Positions 1 through 9,559 of a stretch of 64,000 nucleotides of DNA are shown piece by piece. The notes under the pieces are model-generated. The model was not told the origin of the DNA and ran no database searches. It worked only from the letters and a program-made list of their open reading frames with translations. The stretch's first letter is position 1; each line of letters begins with the position of its first letter. Source of the stretch: Psychrobacter cibarius (GTDB lineage Bacteria; Pseudomonadota; Gammaproteobacteria; Pseudomonadales; Moraxellaceae). The stretch spans positions 186,001 to 250,000 of the forward strand of contig NZ_JABASQ010000002.1 of assembly GCF_016107535.1 (NCBI RefSeq), in the 5' to 3' direction. Position numbers and translations under genes: made by a program.

Positions 1-90
1 TTCAATAAAGAAACGTTGACGTACGTCATTGTCACTATGGTTGCCAGTGTTCTGGCTGTCCGTATTAGGGACTTGAGTATCTTGTGTCAT
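1..90 (-). CDS. hslO: Probable Hsp33 redox chaperone, N-terminal fragment
   Basis: An open minus-strand frame starts with ATG at 90 and runs off the left edge of the window, giving 30 residues. A polar, low-complexity stretch of about 22 residues is followed by VRQRFFIE. This resembles the start of Hsp33 proteins in Moraxellaceae, where a short R-Q-R-F-(Y/F)-I-E segment opens the fold. Hsp33 is a cytoplasmic chaperone activated by oxidation and unfolding, using a C-terminal zinc-cysteine centre that would lie outside the window. The identification rests on very few residues. The gene is divergent from gltI. Confidence 0.4.
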   Translation of the reverse strand, partial: MTQDTQVPNTDSQNTGNHSDNDVRQRFFIE

Positions 91-414
91 AGGTCATTTA
101 TAGTATTAAGAAGTTGTTAGCTTTATGGGGATTCATCGTGATTTATCAATTGCCCGTTAGATATTGTTTTAAAGATTAAAGGTGTTTATTGGATAGTTAT
201 TGTGATACTAAACCCGATATCCTTAAAAAAAAAGCCTCATTAAAAATTTTTTACCCACACCCGCTATTTTGTTGTACAGTAACATTAAGTTGCATTGTGA
301 TAAATAACAGCAACAACAACCGCATGGATGCGTGGCAATAAGGTCAATGAATAAGACCTGTGTCGTCCAAGCACTCATTCAATCTTGTGATAATGTGATA
401 AAAGGATGTATCTC
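91..414. other. Intergenic region between divergent hslO-like gene and gltI
   Basis: About 320 bases without a credible gene. The region is AT-rich, with an A-run near 227-235, and must hold the promoters of both flanking genes. I could not pick a convincing -35/-10 pair for either. The GATAAT at 389-394 lies too close to the gltI ribosome binding site (401-406) to serve as its promoter. Confidence 0.5.
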
Positions 415-1401
415 ATGAGCTATCTATCTTCTAGGTCTTTCTCTAAACCTTTAACTCTCGCTGCTTTTATGGCACTAGGTCTTGCAGGGTGTAATAACAG
501 TAGCCAAACCAGCACTGATGCGCCAGCAGATGATGCAACAGCGACAGAAACCACTACCAACGGTACTCTACAAAAAATTAAAGACTCGGGTACTATCGTG
601 GTCGGTCACCGTGACTCTTCTATTCCATTTTCTTATATCGCTGACGACCCAAATCAGCCGATTGGTTATGCGCACGATTTGGAGATGAAAGTCGTCGAAG
701 CGGTTAAGCAAAAGCTAAACATGCCAGACCTCAACGTCCGTTATAACCTTATCACCTCACAAACCCGTATTCCCTTGGTACAAAACGGCACGGTCGACTT
801 TGAATGTGGTTCGACCACCAACAACGAAGAGCGTCAAAAACAAGTGGCATTCTCCAACGGTTTCTTTGAAATCGGTACGCGTCTATTGACCAAAAAAGAC
901 TCAGGTATTCAAGATTTCGAAGACCTAAAAGGTAAGACCTTAGTCACCACCGCAGGCACAACTTCAGAGCGTTATATTCGTCAGTATAATGATGACAACA
1001 AAATGGACATGAATATCATCTCAGCAAAAGACCACGGCGAAGGCTTCCTTATGCTAGAAAATGGTCGCGCGGATGCCTTTATGATGGATGATGTACTACT
1101 TGCTGGCGAAAAAGCCAAAGCAAAAAATCCTGATGAATGGGTCATCGTCGGCACGCCGCAATCGTTTGAGATTTATGGTTGCATGATGCGTAAGGATGAT
1201 CCTGAGTTCAAAGCAGTGGTCGATGAAGCGTTAGCGAATGTCTTTAAATCAGGGGAAATCAACAGCATTTATGACAAGTGGTTCTTAAACCCAATCCCAC
1301 CAAAGAACGTCAATCTAAACTTTGAGATGTCTGACAACTTAAAAGCCTTGATTGCCAGCCCTCATGACAGCGCTCAGCCGAAAGTTGCGACGGCACAGTA
1401 A
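415..1401 (+). CDS. gltI: Glutamate/aspartate-type ABC transporter substrate-binding lipoprotein
   Basis: Periplasmic binding protein (family 3, amino-acid type) that captures acidic amino acids for the GltJK-GltL importer encoded next to it. The first 26 residues form a lipoprotein signal ending in the lipobox LAGC, so Cys26 is probably lipidated and the protein membrane-anchored. Motifs of the family include the VGHRDSSIPFSY segment near residue 65 and GKTLVTTAGTTSERYI in the second lobe. The start at 415 is chosen over the in-frame ATG at 406 because AAAGGA at 401-406 is correctly spaced only for 415. Glutamate/aspartate specificity is inferred from resemblance to GltI and from the operon. 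A hairpin follows at 1427-1466. Confidence 0.85.
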   Translation: MSYLSSRSFSKPLTLAAFMALGLAGCNNSSQTSTDAPADDATATETTTNGTLQKIKDSGTIVVGHRDSSIPFSYIADDPNQPIGYAHDLEMKVVEAVKQKLNMPDLNVRYNLITSQTRIPLVQNGTVDFECGSTTNNEERQKQVAFSNGFFEIGTRLLTKKDSGIQDFEDLKGKTLVTTAGTTSERYIRQYNDDNKMDMNIISAKDHGEGFLMLENGRADAFMMDDVLLAGEKAKAKNPDEWVIVGTPQSFEIYGCMMRKDDPEFKAVVDEALANVFKSGEINSIYDKWFLNPIPPKNVNLNFEMSDNLKALIASPHDSAQPKVATAQ

Positions 1402-1426
1402 TTATTGTCCTGCAACATAGCTTGCT

Positions 1427-1466
1427 TACATGTTCAGACTGATGTTGATGTCAATCTGAACACGTA
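1427..1466 (+). promoter_or_regulatory. Intercistronic hairpin between gltI and gltJ
   Basis: TGTTCAGACTGA (1431-1442) and TCAATCTGAACA (1451-1462) pair with one mismatch across an 8-nt loop. The stem extends with TAC/GTA at its base. There is no T-run, so it is not a standard terminator. Such stems after a binding-protein gene usually protect its mRNA end, giving more binding protein than permease. Confidence 0.55.
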
Positions 1467-1497
1467 GGATTTTCAGTCGCTGCTCGGAGAGACAACC

Positions 1498-2244
1498 ATG
1501 AATTATAGCTGGAACTGGGGTGTGCTCTTTGAGCAGACTGGTATCGGTAATGAGCTTTATATCCATTGGATGATTACTGGTCTTGGCTGGCTACTATTGA
1601 TTGGTAGTATCGCATGGGCCATTGCTATGGTCGTAGGTACTATCTTTGGCATCATGCGTACTTTGCCTAATAAGACCGCTCGTGCCATTGGCACCGCTTA
1701 TGTGACATTTTTTCGTAATATTCCACTGCTTGTCCAATTGTTCTTTTGGTTTTATATTGCACCTGGCTGGCTCACGCCCACGATACAAGAGTGGTGGTAT
1801 AAAGATTTATCGCCTAACACTTCAGCCATGCTCTCAGCAAGTATCGGTCTTGGCTTATTTACCGCCGCTCGTATCGTTGAACAGGTGCGTACAGGTATTG
1901 AGTCGTTGCCCGAAGGTCAGATCAATGCTGCTTATGCACTAGGCTTTAGTATTCCACAAGTTTACAAAGAAGTACTGCTACCGCAGGCTTTTCGTATTAT
2001 TTTGCCACCGCTCAGCTCTGAGCTGACCAACTGCTTCAAAAACGCCTCCGTCGCCTCATTAGTGGGGGTAATGGAGCTGATTAGTCAAACCAAAACCATC
2101 AGCGAATACACCCAAAACAGCATCGAGATTTATACCTACGCGACGATTATTTATTTAGTATTTAACTTATCGTTGATTGCTATTATGGGGTTAATTGAGC
2201 GCAAACTGCGTGTACCTGGGCTCATTGCAGGAGGTCAGAAATGA
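1498..2244 (+). CDS. gltJ: Amino-acid ABC transporter permease (GltJ type)
   Basis: Inner-membrane permease of the HisMQ family, 248 residues with several hydrophobic helices. It carries the cytoplasmic EAA-type loop EQVRTGIESLPEGQINAAYALG at about residues 125-146, which contacts the ATPase. It forms the channel with GltK. The stop codon overlaps the gltK start by 4 bases (ATGA), showing an operon with translational coupling. The upstream gap contains the hairpin at 1427-1466. The N-terminal extension before the first membrane helix (MNYSWNWGVLFEQ) matches GltJ rather than shorter HisQ-type permeases. Confidence 0.88.
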   Translation: MNYSWNWGVLFEQTGIGNELYIHWMITGLGWLLLIGSIAWAIAMVVGTIFGIMRTLPNKTARAIGTAYVTFFRNIPLLVQLFFWFYIAPGWLTPTIQEWWYKDLSPNTSAMLSASIGLGLFTAARIVEQVRTGIESLPEGQINAAYALGFSIPQVYKEVLLPQAFRIILPPLSSELTNCFKNASVASLVGVMELISQTKTISEYTQNSIEIYTYATIIYLVFNLSLIAIMGLIERKLRVPGLIAGGQK

Positions 2245-2912
2245 ACATGATGACCGAATTGGCAACAGCCTATCCTGGTTTGATGGGCGGCATGATTACC
2301 ACCTTAAAAGTGCTGTTTTTGGCGATTATTGGTGGTATTAGCTTAGGAACGGTATTGGCGTTGATGCGCTTGTCTGGTATCAAAGCGCTTGAGATTCCAG
2401 CAAAGCTATACGTCAATTATTTTCGTTCTGTACCGCTACTACTGGTGCTACTGTGGTTTTACTTTGCCGTACCGATGATTTATTTTTGGATAGCGGGTAA
2501 GTATTTACAACTTGATGCTGCTTTTGCCTCTTGTGTGGTTGCCTTTATGATGTTTGAAGCCGCTTACTTTTCAGAGGTGGTGCGTGCTGGTATTCAATCG
2601 ATTGGTAGTGGGCAGGTCAATGCCGCCAAAGCGCTGGGTATGACTTATGGGCAGACCATGCGTCTGGTTATTTTGCCACAAGCCTTTCGCAAAATGCTGC
2701 CGCTAATCTTGCAGCAGTGTATTATTTTATTCCAAGATACGACGTTGGTTTTCGCTATTGGTTTGACAGATTTTTTCCGTGCCGCCTATGTACGCGGTGA
2801 GCTGATGGGTTTGCTGACGCCTTACATTTTGGGTGCTGGTGCGGTGTATTTTATCATCAGTGTCAGTGCCTCCGTGGGTGTACAACAATTGCAAAAGCGT
2901 TTGCGATTTTGA
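2241..2912 (+). CDS. gltK: Amino-acid ABC transporter permease (GltK type)
   Basis: Second HisMQ-family permease, 223 residues, predicted to span the inner membrane several times and to pair with GltJ. The EAA loop SEVVRAGIQSIGSGQVNAAKALG lies at about residues 110-132. Its start overlaps the end of gltJ by 4 bases and it belongs to the same transcript. The gene for the ATPase follows after a 110-base gap. Substrate class (glutamate/aspartate) is inferred from the operon as a whole, not from this sequence alone. Confidence 0.88.
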   Translation: MNMMTELATAYPGLMGGMITTLKVLFLAIIGGISLGTVLALMRLSGIKALEIPAKLYVNYFRSVPLLLVLLWFYFAVPMIYFWIAGKYLQLDAAFASCVVAFMMFEAAYFSEVVRAGIQSIGSGQVNAAKALGMTYGQTMRLVILPQAFRKMLPLILQQCIILFQDTTLVFAIGLTDFFRAAYVRGELMGLLTPYILGAGAVYFIISVSASVGVQQLQKRLRF

Positions 2913-3022
2913 TAGATATTTATCTTGGTTTGCGCTTTTTGAGTGTTGAGGCTTTGGTTGAGTAGTTGATTTAACTTTTTTTAAATGACGATTATTAAAA
3001 ACAATGTGGTTAGGAGCCAGTG

Positions 3023-3826
3023 ATGAGCAAAGCTGATACATACTTAAATGCCTTTGGCGGACTGGTCACCAACAATGGTCATGCTAGTGATGAGATGGTC
3101 ATTCAAATGTCCGATGTCAGCAAATGGTATGGGGATTTTCAAGTATTGAGTGATTGTACGGCGCATGTACATAAAGGTGATGTCGTCGTCGTGTGCGGGC
3201 CATCAGGTAGTGGTAAATCAACCTTGATTAAAACGGTCAATGGACTGGAGCCTTTTCAAGAAGGTGGGATCATGGTGAATGGTATCTCAGTTGGTGCGGC
3301 AAAAACCAATCTACCAAAATTACGCAGCCGTGTCGGCATGGTCTTTCAGCATTTTGAGCTGTTTCCACATTTGACCATTATTGATAATTTAACGGTGGCG
3401 CAAATTAAAGTATTGGGTCGCAAAGAGAGCGAGGCCAAGCAAAAAGCCATGGCATATTTAGATCGCGTTGGACTAACGGTACAGGCCGCGAAATATCCCG
3501 CGGAGCTATCGGGTGGTCAGCAGCAGCGTGTGGCGATTGCACGAGCGCTGGCAATGGATCCTGTAGCGATGCTCTTTGATGAGCCGACTTCTGCGCTTGA
3601 CCCTGAGATGATTCAAGAAGTACTTGATGTTATGGTCGAGTTGACTCGCGATGGCATGACCATGATGTGTGTGACCCATGAAATGGGCTTTGCCAGTCAG
3701 GTAGCCAATCGTATTATCTTTATGGACGAAGGTCATATTGTCGAGAACTGTAGTAAAGATGAGTTTTTTGAAGGGGCAAAAAGTGATCGCGCGCAACTTT
3801 TCTTATCGAAGATTTTGAATCACTAA
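3023..3826 (+). CDS. gltL: Amino-acid ABC transporter ATP-binding protein
   Basis: Cytoplasmic ATPase that drives the GltIJK importer. It has Walker A GPSGSGKST, the Q-loop region VFQHFELFPH, signature LSGGQQQRVAIARAL, Walker B AMLFDEPTSALDPE and H-loop VTHEMGF, all intact. It carries about 25 residues more at the N-terminus than E. coli GltL. ATG at 3023 is preferred to the in-frame GTG at 3020, since GGAG at 3013-3016 is well placed for it. It is the last gene of the gltIJKL operon; a hairpin terminator follows at 3868. Confidence 0.92.
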   Translation: MSKADTYLNAFGGLVTNNGHASDEMVIQMSDVSKWYGDFQVLSDCTAHVHKGDVVVVCGPSGSGKSTLIKTVNGLEPFQEGGIMVNGISVGAAKTNLPKLRSRVGMVFQHFELFPHLTIIDNLTVAQIKVLGRKESEAKQKAMAYLDRVGLTVQAAKYPAELSGGQQQRVAIARALAMDPVAMLFDEPTSALDPEMIQEVLDVMVELTRDGMTMMCVTHEMGFASQVANRIIFMDEGHIVENCSKDEFFEGAKSDRAQLFLSKILNH

Positions 3827-3867
3827 CCATTTATGTATTTTTTCTCATGTAGCTCTAGGGTGATATC

Positions 3868-3897
3868 AAGCGTCTATTTATCAATAGGCGCTTTTTT
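3868..3897 (+). terminator. Intrinsic terminator of gltIJKL
   Basis: Stem AAGCGTCTATT pairs with AATAGGCGCTT across a 4-nt loop, followed by six T. It lies about 40 bases after the gltL stop. Confidence 0.85.
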
Positions 3898-4040
3898 GTG
3901 CGTGATAGCTTGATGTATTTAACAGTGATGTTGATATGATTGGTCTATAAGTGAGTAGATGAGTGCATGGCTGTTTACTGATACAATAGCGGTCAATATG
4001 CTAACAACTAAAATAATTGCTTATCTATATGGGAGCTAAT

Positions 4041-5261
4041 ATGAGCGCTGAAAACTCAGAAGTATCAAACAACGGTATCGTCATTATTGGTGCAGGTTTG
4101 GCAGGCTGGCATGTCATTGATGCCATTCGTGCGAAAGACAAAGACATTCCAATTACCTTAATTACTGCCGACAGTGGCGATCGTTATCACAAGCCAATGC
4201 TGACCATGGCTATTAGCCAAAAGAAAAGTGCAGCAGATTTGGTCAGAGCCACTGGCGTTGATGCCGCAGAAGCTGCAAATATTAAGCTACTTGCCAATAC
4301 GCAAGTGACGGATGTTGACGCTAGTACTCAGCAGTTGCAGCTGATCTCTGCGCTGCGCTCAGATCCCGTCTATACCAATTACGCTACGATCGGCTATGAT
4401 AAGCTGGTACTAGCGATGGGTGCGCATCCTATCTTCCCAAAAAGCTTGCCAGAGGAACTAGTCTGGCATGTCAATCATATTGAGCGCTTTGGACAGTTGC
4501 AAGAAAAGCTAGCAACTGGCAGTCAGCACGTTGCTATCGTCGGTGCTGGTATGGTTGGGACGGAGATTGCAGAGGACTTATTAAAAGCAGGTCATCAAGT
4601 GACACTCATTGATTTAAACGATGCGCCACTATCACAAATGCTACCGCCAAAAGCAACGGCTCGTATTGCCCAAGCAGTTAAGTCGCAAGGGATTAACTTT
4701 TTAGGAGGGTACCAGGTATCTGCTATTACTCGTATCAGTGATGGAAAACTGCAGGTCAGTTATGAGGCGCTAGCATCAGCGACAGAAAGCAGTACTGCTG
4801 AGCCAATCGAACCACTTATGGTCGATCATGTGATTGCCAGTACAGGTCTGACCGTCGATGATAAGCTGCCAACTGCAGCTGGTGTCGAGTTTGACCGTCG
4901 CACTGGTATCGTGGTTGATGCGCCGACCTTGCGTACCAGTACAGCCAATATTTATGCGATTGGTGACTGTATGTCTATCGATGGCGTGCCGTGTCGTTAC
5001 GTCGCACCGTTGCGCGCGCAGGCTGCTACCATTGCTGATGATGTATTGGGTCTAGAGCATAATGGCTATGATCATAAGCCACCCATGATTCGCCTGAAAA
5101 ACAAAGCAATCTCCGTCATGGTGACAGGCGTGCCAAAAGCGACTGGCAACTGGCAGGTCAAGACAGAAAGTGATGAAGAGTTGGTCATGGACTTGCTAAA
5201 TGATAGTGATGAAGTCAGCGCAACAGTTACTATTAAAGCGCCTGTAGTGCTTAAAGCCTAA
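4041..5261 (+). CDS. rubB: Rubredoxin reductase-type FAD/NAD(P)H oxidoreductase
   Basis: Two-dinucleotide-domain flavoprotein of the AlkT/RubB group, 406 residues. It has the N-terminal FAD motif GIVIIGAGLAG (residues ~12-22), a central NAD(P)H motif VAIVGAGMVGTE (~165-176), and a second FAD contact NIYAIGDCMS (~305-314). The C-terminal domain fits the rubredoxin-binding region of this family. Its likely role is to pass electrons from NADH to rubredoxin, which feeds alkane hydroxylases or oxygen-detoxifying enzymes. The start at 4041 has GGGAG at 4031-4035; in-frame TTG 4017 and ATG 4029 lack one. No rubredoxin gene is visible nearby. It is monocistronic between two terminators. Confidence 0.75.
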   Translation: MSAENSEVSNNGIVIIGAGLAGWHVIDAIRAKDKDIPITLITADSGDRYHKPMLTMAISQKKSAADLVRATGVDAAEAANIKLLANTQVTDVDASTQQLQLISALRSDPVYTNYATIGYDKLVLAMGAHPIFPKSLPEELVWHVNHIERFGQLQEKLATGSQHVAIVGAGMVGTEIAEDLLKAGHQVTLIDLNDAPLSQMLPPKATARIAQAVKSQGINFLGGYQVSAITRISDGKLQVSYEALASATESSTAEPIEPLMVDHVIASTGLTVDDKLPTAAGVEFDRRTGIVVDAPTLRTSTANIYAIGDCMSIDGVPCRYVAPLRAQAATIADDVLGLEHNGYDHKPPMIRLKNKAISVMVTGVPKATGNWQVKTESDEELVMDLLNDSDEVSATVTIKAPVVLKA

Positions 5262-5304
5262 AAGATAAAGAATAAAGCATAACTGTAAAAGCGTTACAAA
5301 CCAG

Positions 5305-5342
5305 AGCCAGTGTTGCCGTTCTCAAGCAGCACTGGCTTTTTT
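5305..5342 (+). terminator. Intrinsic terminator after rubB
   Basis: AGCCAGTG (5305-5312) pairs with CACTGGCT (5330-5337), followed by a T-run. Confidence 0.85.
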
Positions 5343-5395
5343 ATATCTATAACCTTTTATATCAACCATAATCGATACGCACTGTATCTATATGA

Positions 5396-5425
5396 TTGAC
5401 AGTCTTTTGTTTATAGCGCTATATT
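5396..5425 (+). promoter_or_regulatory. Sigma70-type promoter of first acyl-CoA synthetase
   Basis: TTGACA at 5396-5401 and TATATT at 5420-5425, 18-base spacer. The same arrangement occurs before the second paralogue at 7540. The leader to the start codon at 5596 is about 160 bases, long for a single gene. Confidence 0.7.
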
Positions 5426-5595
5426 GGCTAGGTGTGATTTAACTATTACGTCTAGTGATAAACAATATTCAAGGAAGAATATCGTATTTACGGTAGTAGC
5501 ATATTTTTACTTTCTACGATTGTAGGTAGATGAATAGATGTCTCGTAAGCAGTGGCACCATATCAACACCAAATAGCACAACGAAAGGACTCGTG

Positions 5596-7383
5596 ATGAC
5601 TCAGATTACCGATTTTGACAGTACTATTAATGAAAGTACGCCTAATAACAGTATTCTCAACAATATCCCTAAAGTTAATGTAGGCGTGCGTTCAGCAAAT
5701 GCGCCACTCACCCAAAGCCATGATAAAGGCATCGATGTGCCGCTGATTGAAGCGACCATCGGTGATTTTTTTGATGCCATTGTCAATAAATATCCAGAGC
5801 GTGAAGCTTTGGTTTCTCGCCATCAAAATATTCGCTGGACGTATCGCGAACTACAAGAGAAAGTCAATCAGTTAGCGAGTGCCATGATTGAAATGGGACT
5901 TGAGATTGGTGATCGCATCGGTATCTGGTCACACAATAATGCTGAATGGCTGCTGATGCAATTGGCAACTGCGAAAGTCGGCGTTATCCTCGTCAATATC
6001 AATCCTGCTTATCGTACCTTTGAGCTGCAATATGCACTGAATAAACTGGGCTGTTCGGCATTGGTATTAATGCGTCATTTCAAAAGCAGCGACTATACAC
6101 AAATGATTCGTGAGCTTTGTCCTGAGATTTATCATAAGAACTATCAGCAATTGGACTTGGTCGAGATTCCAACGATTGAGCGTATCATTTGGATTGATGA
6201 CTCAGACAGCGATGAGAATTTTAATTTTATGCAAAAATTCTCCGCTTGGATGGCAGAGGGTAAAGCAAACGACCCTCGCGTCGCTGCGCGCCAAGCCCAG
6301 CTTAAGAATACCGATGCTATTAGTGTGCAGTTTACTAGTGGGACAACGGGTACACCAAAAGGCGCTACTTTAACGCATCGAAATATCTTGAATAATGGCT
6401 ATTTCCTTGGCGAAGGTATGAGGCTGACAGAGGAAGATAGGCTATGCATTCCATTACCACTTTATCACTGCTTTGGGATGGTGGGCGGTAATCTCGCGAT
6501 ATTAACACATGGTGGCTGTGCGGTTTATCCTAACGATGGTTTTGATCCGCTCACCGTATTGGAAACGGTGGAAGAGGAAAAATGTACCGCTCTGCTTGGG
6601 GTACCGACGATGTTTATCGCAGAGCTGGATCATCCAGACTTCGACAGTTTTGACTTGACCAGCTTACGTACTGGTATTATGGGCGGCTCTAGTTGTCCCA
6701 TCGAAGTCATGCGCCGCGTCATGGATAAAATGCACATGAGCGAGGTGACGATTGCTTATGGCATGACCGAGACCAGTCCAGCTTCTTGTCAAACCAGCTC
6801 GCAAACGCCACTCGAAAAAAGAGTCTCCACCGTAGGGATGGTGCTGCCCGCGCTTGAGGTCAAAATCGTCGACACTGAAACGGGTGATGTCGTCCCGATT
6901 GGAGAGACGGGTGAATTACTCACTTATGGCTACGCGGTGATGAAAGGCTATTGGGGCAGCCGCTTTAAAACACGCGCGGCGATTACTGATGGCTGGATGC
7001 ATACGGGTGATTTGGCAGTGATGGACGAAGATGGCTACATCACTGTGGTTGGACGTAGCAAGGACATGGTCATTCGCGGCGGCGAAAATATCTATCCAGT
7101 AGAAGTTGAGAACTATCTCTATCGTCATCCGAAGATTCGCGATGTACAAATTGTTGGTGTTCCTGATAAAAAGTATGGTGAGGTACTAGCGGCGTGGATT
7201 ATTGCAAAAGAGCCAAATAGCTTAAGCGAAGAAGAGGTAAGGCAGTTTTGTTGTGACCATATTGCTCATTATAAAGTGCCGACCTACTTTCGTTTCGTCG
7301 ATGAATATCCAATGACCATCACTGGTAAAATTCAGAAATTCAAAATCGTTGAGCAAATGATAAAAGAATTGGGTCTGGAGTGA
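5596..7383 (+). CDS. Acyl-CoA synthetase (AMP-binding), paralogue 1
   Basis: Acyl-adenylate-forming enzyme that activates a carboxylic acid to its CoA ester with ATP; 595 residues. Core motifs are intact: [12 protein letters not shown] (A3 P-loop, ~residue 250), YGMTETSP (A5), [12 protein letters not shown] (A7), [16 protein letters not shown] (A8) and TGKIQK with the catalytic lysine near the C-terminus. The start at 5596 has AAAGGA at 5584-5589; the paralogue keeps the same ribosome site and MTQ start. It is nearly identical in layout to the next gene, clearly a tandem duplication. Being beside the liu genes suggests short or branched acyl substrates, but medium or long chains are possible. 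Confidence 0.87.
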   Translation: MTQITDFDSTINESTPNNSILNNIPKVNVGVRSANAPLTQSHDKGIDVPLIEATIGDFFDAIVNKYPEREALVSRHQNIRWTYRELQEKVNQLASAMIEMGLEIGDRIGIWSHNNAEWLLMQLATAKVGVILVNINPAYRTFELQYALNKLGCSALVLMRHFKSSDYTQMIRELCPEIYHKNYQQLDLVEIPTIERIIWIDDSDSDENFNFMQKFSAWMAEGKANDPRVAARQAQLKNTDAISVQFTSGTTGTPKGATLTHRNILNNGYFLGEGMRLTEEDRLCIPLPLYHCFGMVGGNLAILTHGGCAVYPNDGFDPLTVLETVEEEKCTALLGVPTMFIAELDHPDFDSFDLTSLRTGIMGGSSCPIEVMRRVMDKMHMSEVTIAYGMTETSPASCQTSSQTPLEKRVSTVGMVLPALEVKIVDTETGDVVPIGETGELLTYGYAVMKGYWGSRFKTRAAITDGWMHTGDLAVMDEDGYITVVGRSKDMVIRGGENIYPVEVENYLYRHPKIRDVQIVGVPDKKYGEVLAAWIIAKEPNSLSEEEVRQFCCDHIAHYKVPTYFRFVDEYPMTITGKIQKFKIVEQMIKELGLE

Positions 7384-7404
7384 TTTGAGACTATTAATCA
7401 CTGG

Positions 7405-7446
7405 AAAAGCCAGATTTTTTCTATATGTGATAAGGCTGGCTTTTTT
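7405..7446 (+). terminator. Intrinsic terminator between the two acyl-CoA synthetases
   Basis: AAAAGCCAG (7405-7413) pairs with CTGGCTTTT (7436 onwards), followed by T residues. It separates transcription of the two paralogues. Confidence 0.75.
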
Positions 7447-7505
7447 GATTTAAGTCATTCAAGAAATTCGTCACTTAATCATGACTGATGAATTTATCTT
7501 ATAAT

Positions 7506-7569
7506 ATCATTTTAAATGATACATATTGTATTACTATTATTGACAGCCTTCGATTTAAGGCGGTATAGT
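7506..7569 (+). promoter_or_regulatory. Promoter of second acyl-CoA synthetase with adjacent near-palindrome
   Basis: TTGACA at 7540-7545 and TATAGT at 7564-7569, 18-base spacer. Directly upstream, ATCATTTTAAATGAT (7506-7520) is a near-palindrome that could be a regulator site; no matching site is seen before paralogue 1. Confidence 0.6.
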
Positions 7570-7660
7570 AGCTAACGCTCGTCAAGACCTGTTCAAGGAA
7601 CAATGAATGGGTGACAGGCGACTCATTAGCACCACAATAAGTAAAACGAAAGGACTCGTT

Positions 7661-9415
7661 ATGACTCAAGTTTCTGACTTCGATACCATTCTAAATAATA
7701 TCCCCAGCATCAATATGGGTGCACGCTCAGCAAATGCGCCACTTACCCAAAGCTATGATAAAGGTCCTGATGTGCCGCTGATTGAGGCAACCATCGGTGA
7801 TTTCTTTGATGCGATTGTCTCCAAATATCCTGAGCGCGAAGCACTGGTCGTACGCCATCAAAATATCCGCTGGACTTATCGTGAGCTACAACAGCATGTC
7901 AATCAGCTGGCTAGTAGTATTATTGAGATGGGACTCGAGATTGGTGATCGCATCGGTATCTGGTCGCACAACAATGCTGAATGGCTTTTGATGCAACTAG
8001 CGACGGCGAAAGTCGGCGTTATCCTCGTCAATATCAATCCTGCCTATCGTACCTTTGAGCTGCAATATGCCTTAAATAAACTCGGCTGCTCAGCACTCGT
8101 GCTCATGCGCCATTTCAAAAGCAGTGATTATGCCAGTCTAATCCGTGAGCTGTGTCCTGAAATTTATCATAAAGATTATACCCAGCTTGATTTGGTCGAG
8201 ATTCCAACCATTGAGCGCATCATTTGGATTGATGAGCCAGACTCTGATGAAGAATTTGGTTTTATGCAGAAGTTCTCGGCATGGATGGCAGAAGGCGATA
8301 CCAATGATCCACGGGTTGCTGAGCGTCAAGCGCAGCTTAAAAACACCGATGCTATTAACGTCCAATTTACCAGTGGCACGACCGGCACACCAAAAGGCGC
8401 AACCTTAAGCCATCGCAATATCCTCAATAACGGCTACTTTATCGGTGAGGCCATGAATCTCACTGAGGAAGATAGATTGTGTATTCCAGTACCTTTATAT
8501 CATTGCTTTGGTATGGTGCTCGGTAACTTAGCGATTCTTACGCATGGCGGCTGTATCGTTTATCCGAACGATGGCTTTGAGCCGTTATCAGTCCTGCAAG
8601 CAGTCGAAGAAGAAAAATGTACGGGTCTGCATGGCGTACCGACGATGTTTATAGCCGAGCTTGACCACCCTGAATTTGAAAATTTTGATTTATCGACCTT
8701 GCGTACTGGCATTATGGCCGGCTCTAGCTGTCCGATTGAAGTCATGCGCCGTGTCATTGATAAGATGCATATGAGTGAGGTCACCATTGCTTATGGCATG
8801 ACTGAGACCAGTCCCGTTTCCTGCCAGACCAATGAGCATACGCCGCTTGAGAAGCAAGTATCGACCGTTGGTTTGGTGCAGCCTGCGCTTGAGGTTAAGG
8901 TCGTCGATACCGAAACGGGCGAGATTGTACCCTTAGGGGAGACTGGCGAGCTACTGACCCGTGGTTATTCAGTGATGAAAGGCTATTGGGGCAGCCGCTT
9001 TAAAACCCGCGAAGCCATTCAAGATGGCTGGATGCATACCGGTGATTTGGCCACCATGGATGAAGATGGTTATGTCAAAATCGTTGGTCGTAGTAAAGAC
9101 ATGGTGATTCGTGGCGGTGAAAATATTTATCCTGTTGAGATTGAAAACTATTTATATCGCCATCCGAAAATTCGTGATGTGCAAATCGTTGGCATCCCAG
9201 ATGAGCGTTATGGTGAGGTGCTTGCGGCATGGATTATTCCTAAAGAGCCTGACTGCCTGACTGAAGAAGAAGTGCGCCAGTTCTGTAGCGAGCATATCGC
9301 TCATTATAAAGTGCCGACCTACTATCGCTTCGTGACCGAATACCCGATGACCATCACTGGCAAAATTCAAAAATATAAAATTATCGAACAAATGAAAGAA
9401 GAGCTAGGCTTATAG
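7661..9415 (+). CDS. Acyl-CoA synthetase (AMP-binding), paralogue 2
   Basis: Second copy of the AMP-binding acyl-CoA synthetase, 584 residues, colinear with the preceding gene and sharing most residues. It carries the same motifs: [48 protein letters not shown] and TGKIQKYK. The N-terminus lacks about 11 residues of the Asn/Ser-rich stretch in copy 1. Some pocket-region residues differ, for example [18 protein letters not shown] here against [18 protein letters not shown] in copy 1, and [10 protein letters not shown] against [10 protein letters not shown]. This could mean altered chain-length preference. Start 7661 has AAAGGA upstream, as in copy 1. It has its own promoter and no clear terminator before liuB, so read-through is possible. 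Confidence 0.87.
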   Translation: MTQVSDFDTILNNIPSINMGARSANAPLTQSYDKGPDVPLIEATIGDFFDAIVSKYPEREALVVRHQNIRWTYRELQQHVNQLASSIIEMGLEIGDRIGIWSHNNAEWLLMQLATAKVGVILVNINPAYRTFELQYALNKLGCSALVLMRHFKSSDYASLIRELCPEIYHKDYTQLDLVEIPTIERIIWIDEPDSDEEFGFMQKFSAWMAEGDTNDPRVAERQAQLKNTDAINVQFTSGTTGTPKGATLSHRNILNNGYFIGEAMNLTEEDRLCIPVPLYHCFGMVLGNLAILTHGGCIVYPNDGFEPLSVLQAVEEEKCTGLHGVPTMFIAELDHPEFENFDLSTLRTGIMAGSSCPIEVMRRVIDKMHMSEVTIAYGMTETSPVSCQTNEHTPLEKQVSTVGLVQPALEVKVVDTETGEIVPLGETGELLTRGYSVMKGYWGSRFKTREAIQDGWMHTGDLATMDEDGYVKIVGRSKDMVIRGGENIYPVEIENYLYRHPKIRDVQIVGIPDERYGEVLAAWIIPKEPDCLTEEEVRQFCSEHIAHYKVPTYYRFVTEYPMTITGKIQKYKIIEQMKEELGL

Positions 9416-9559
9416 TAAGCTTGCTTGTCAGGTATGAAATAACCAGACCTGAAAATCACGGATTAATCATGTGAGTAACGCTTAAAATAAATAGCAGCTA
9501 GAATAACTCGCATAACATAAAAAGCTACTCGCATTTACGTATAAAAGAAAAGGGATATC

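Noticed and set aside
386..394. TGTGATAAT as the gltI promoter
   Set aside because: The transcript would begin at the ribosome binding site itself (401-406), leaving no room for initiation.
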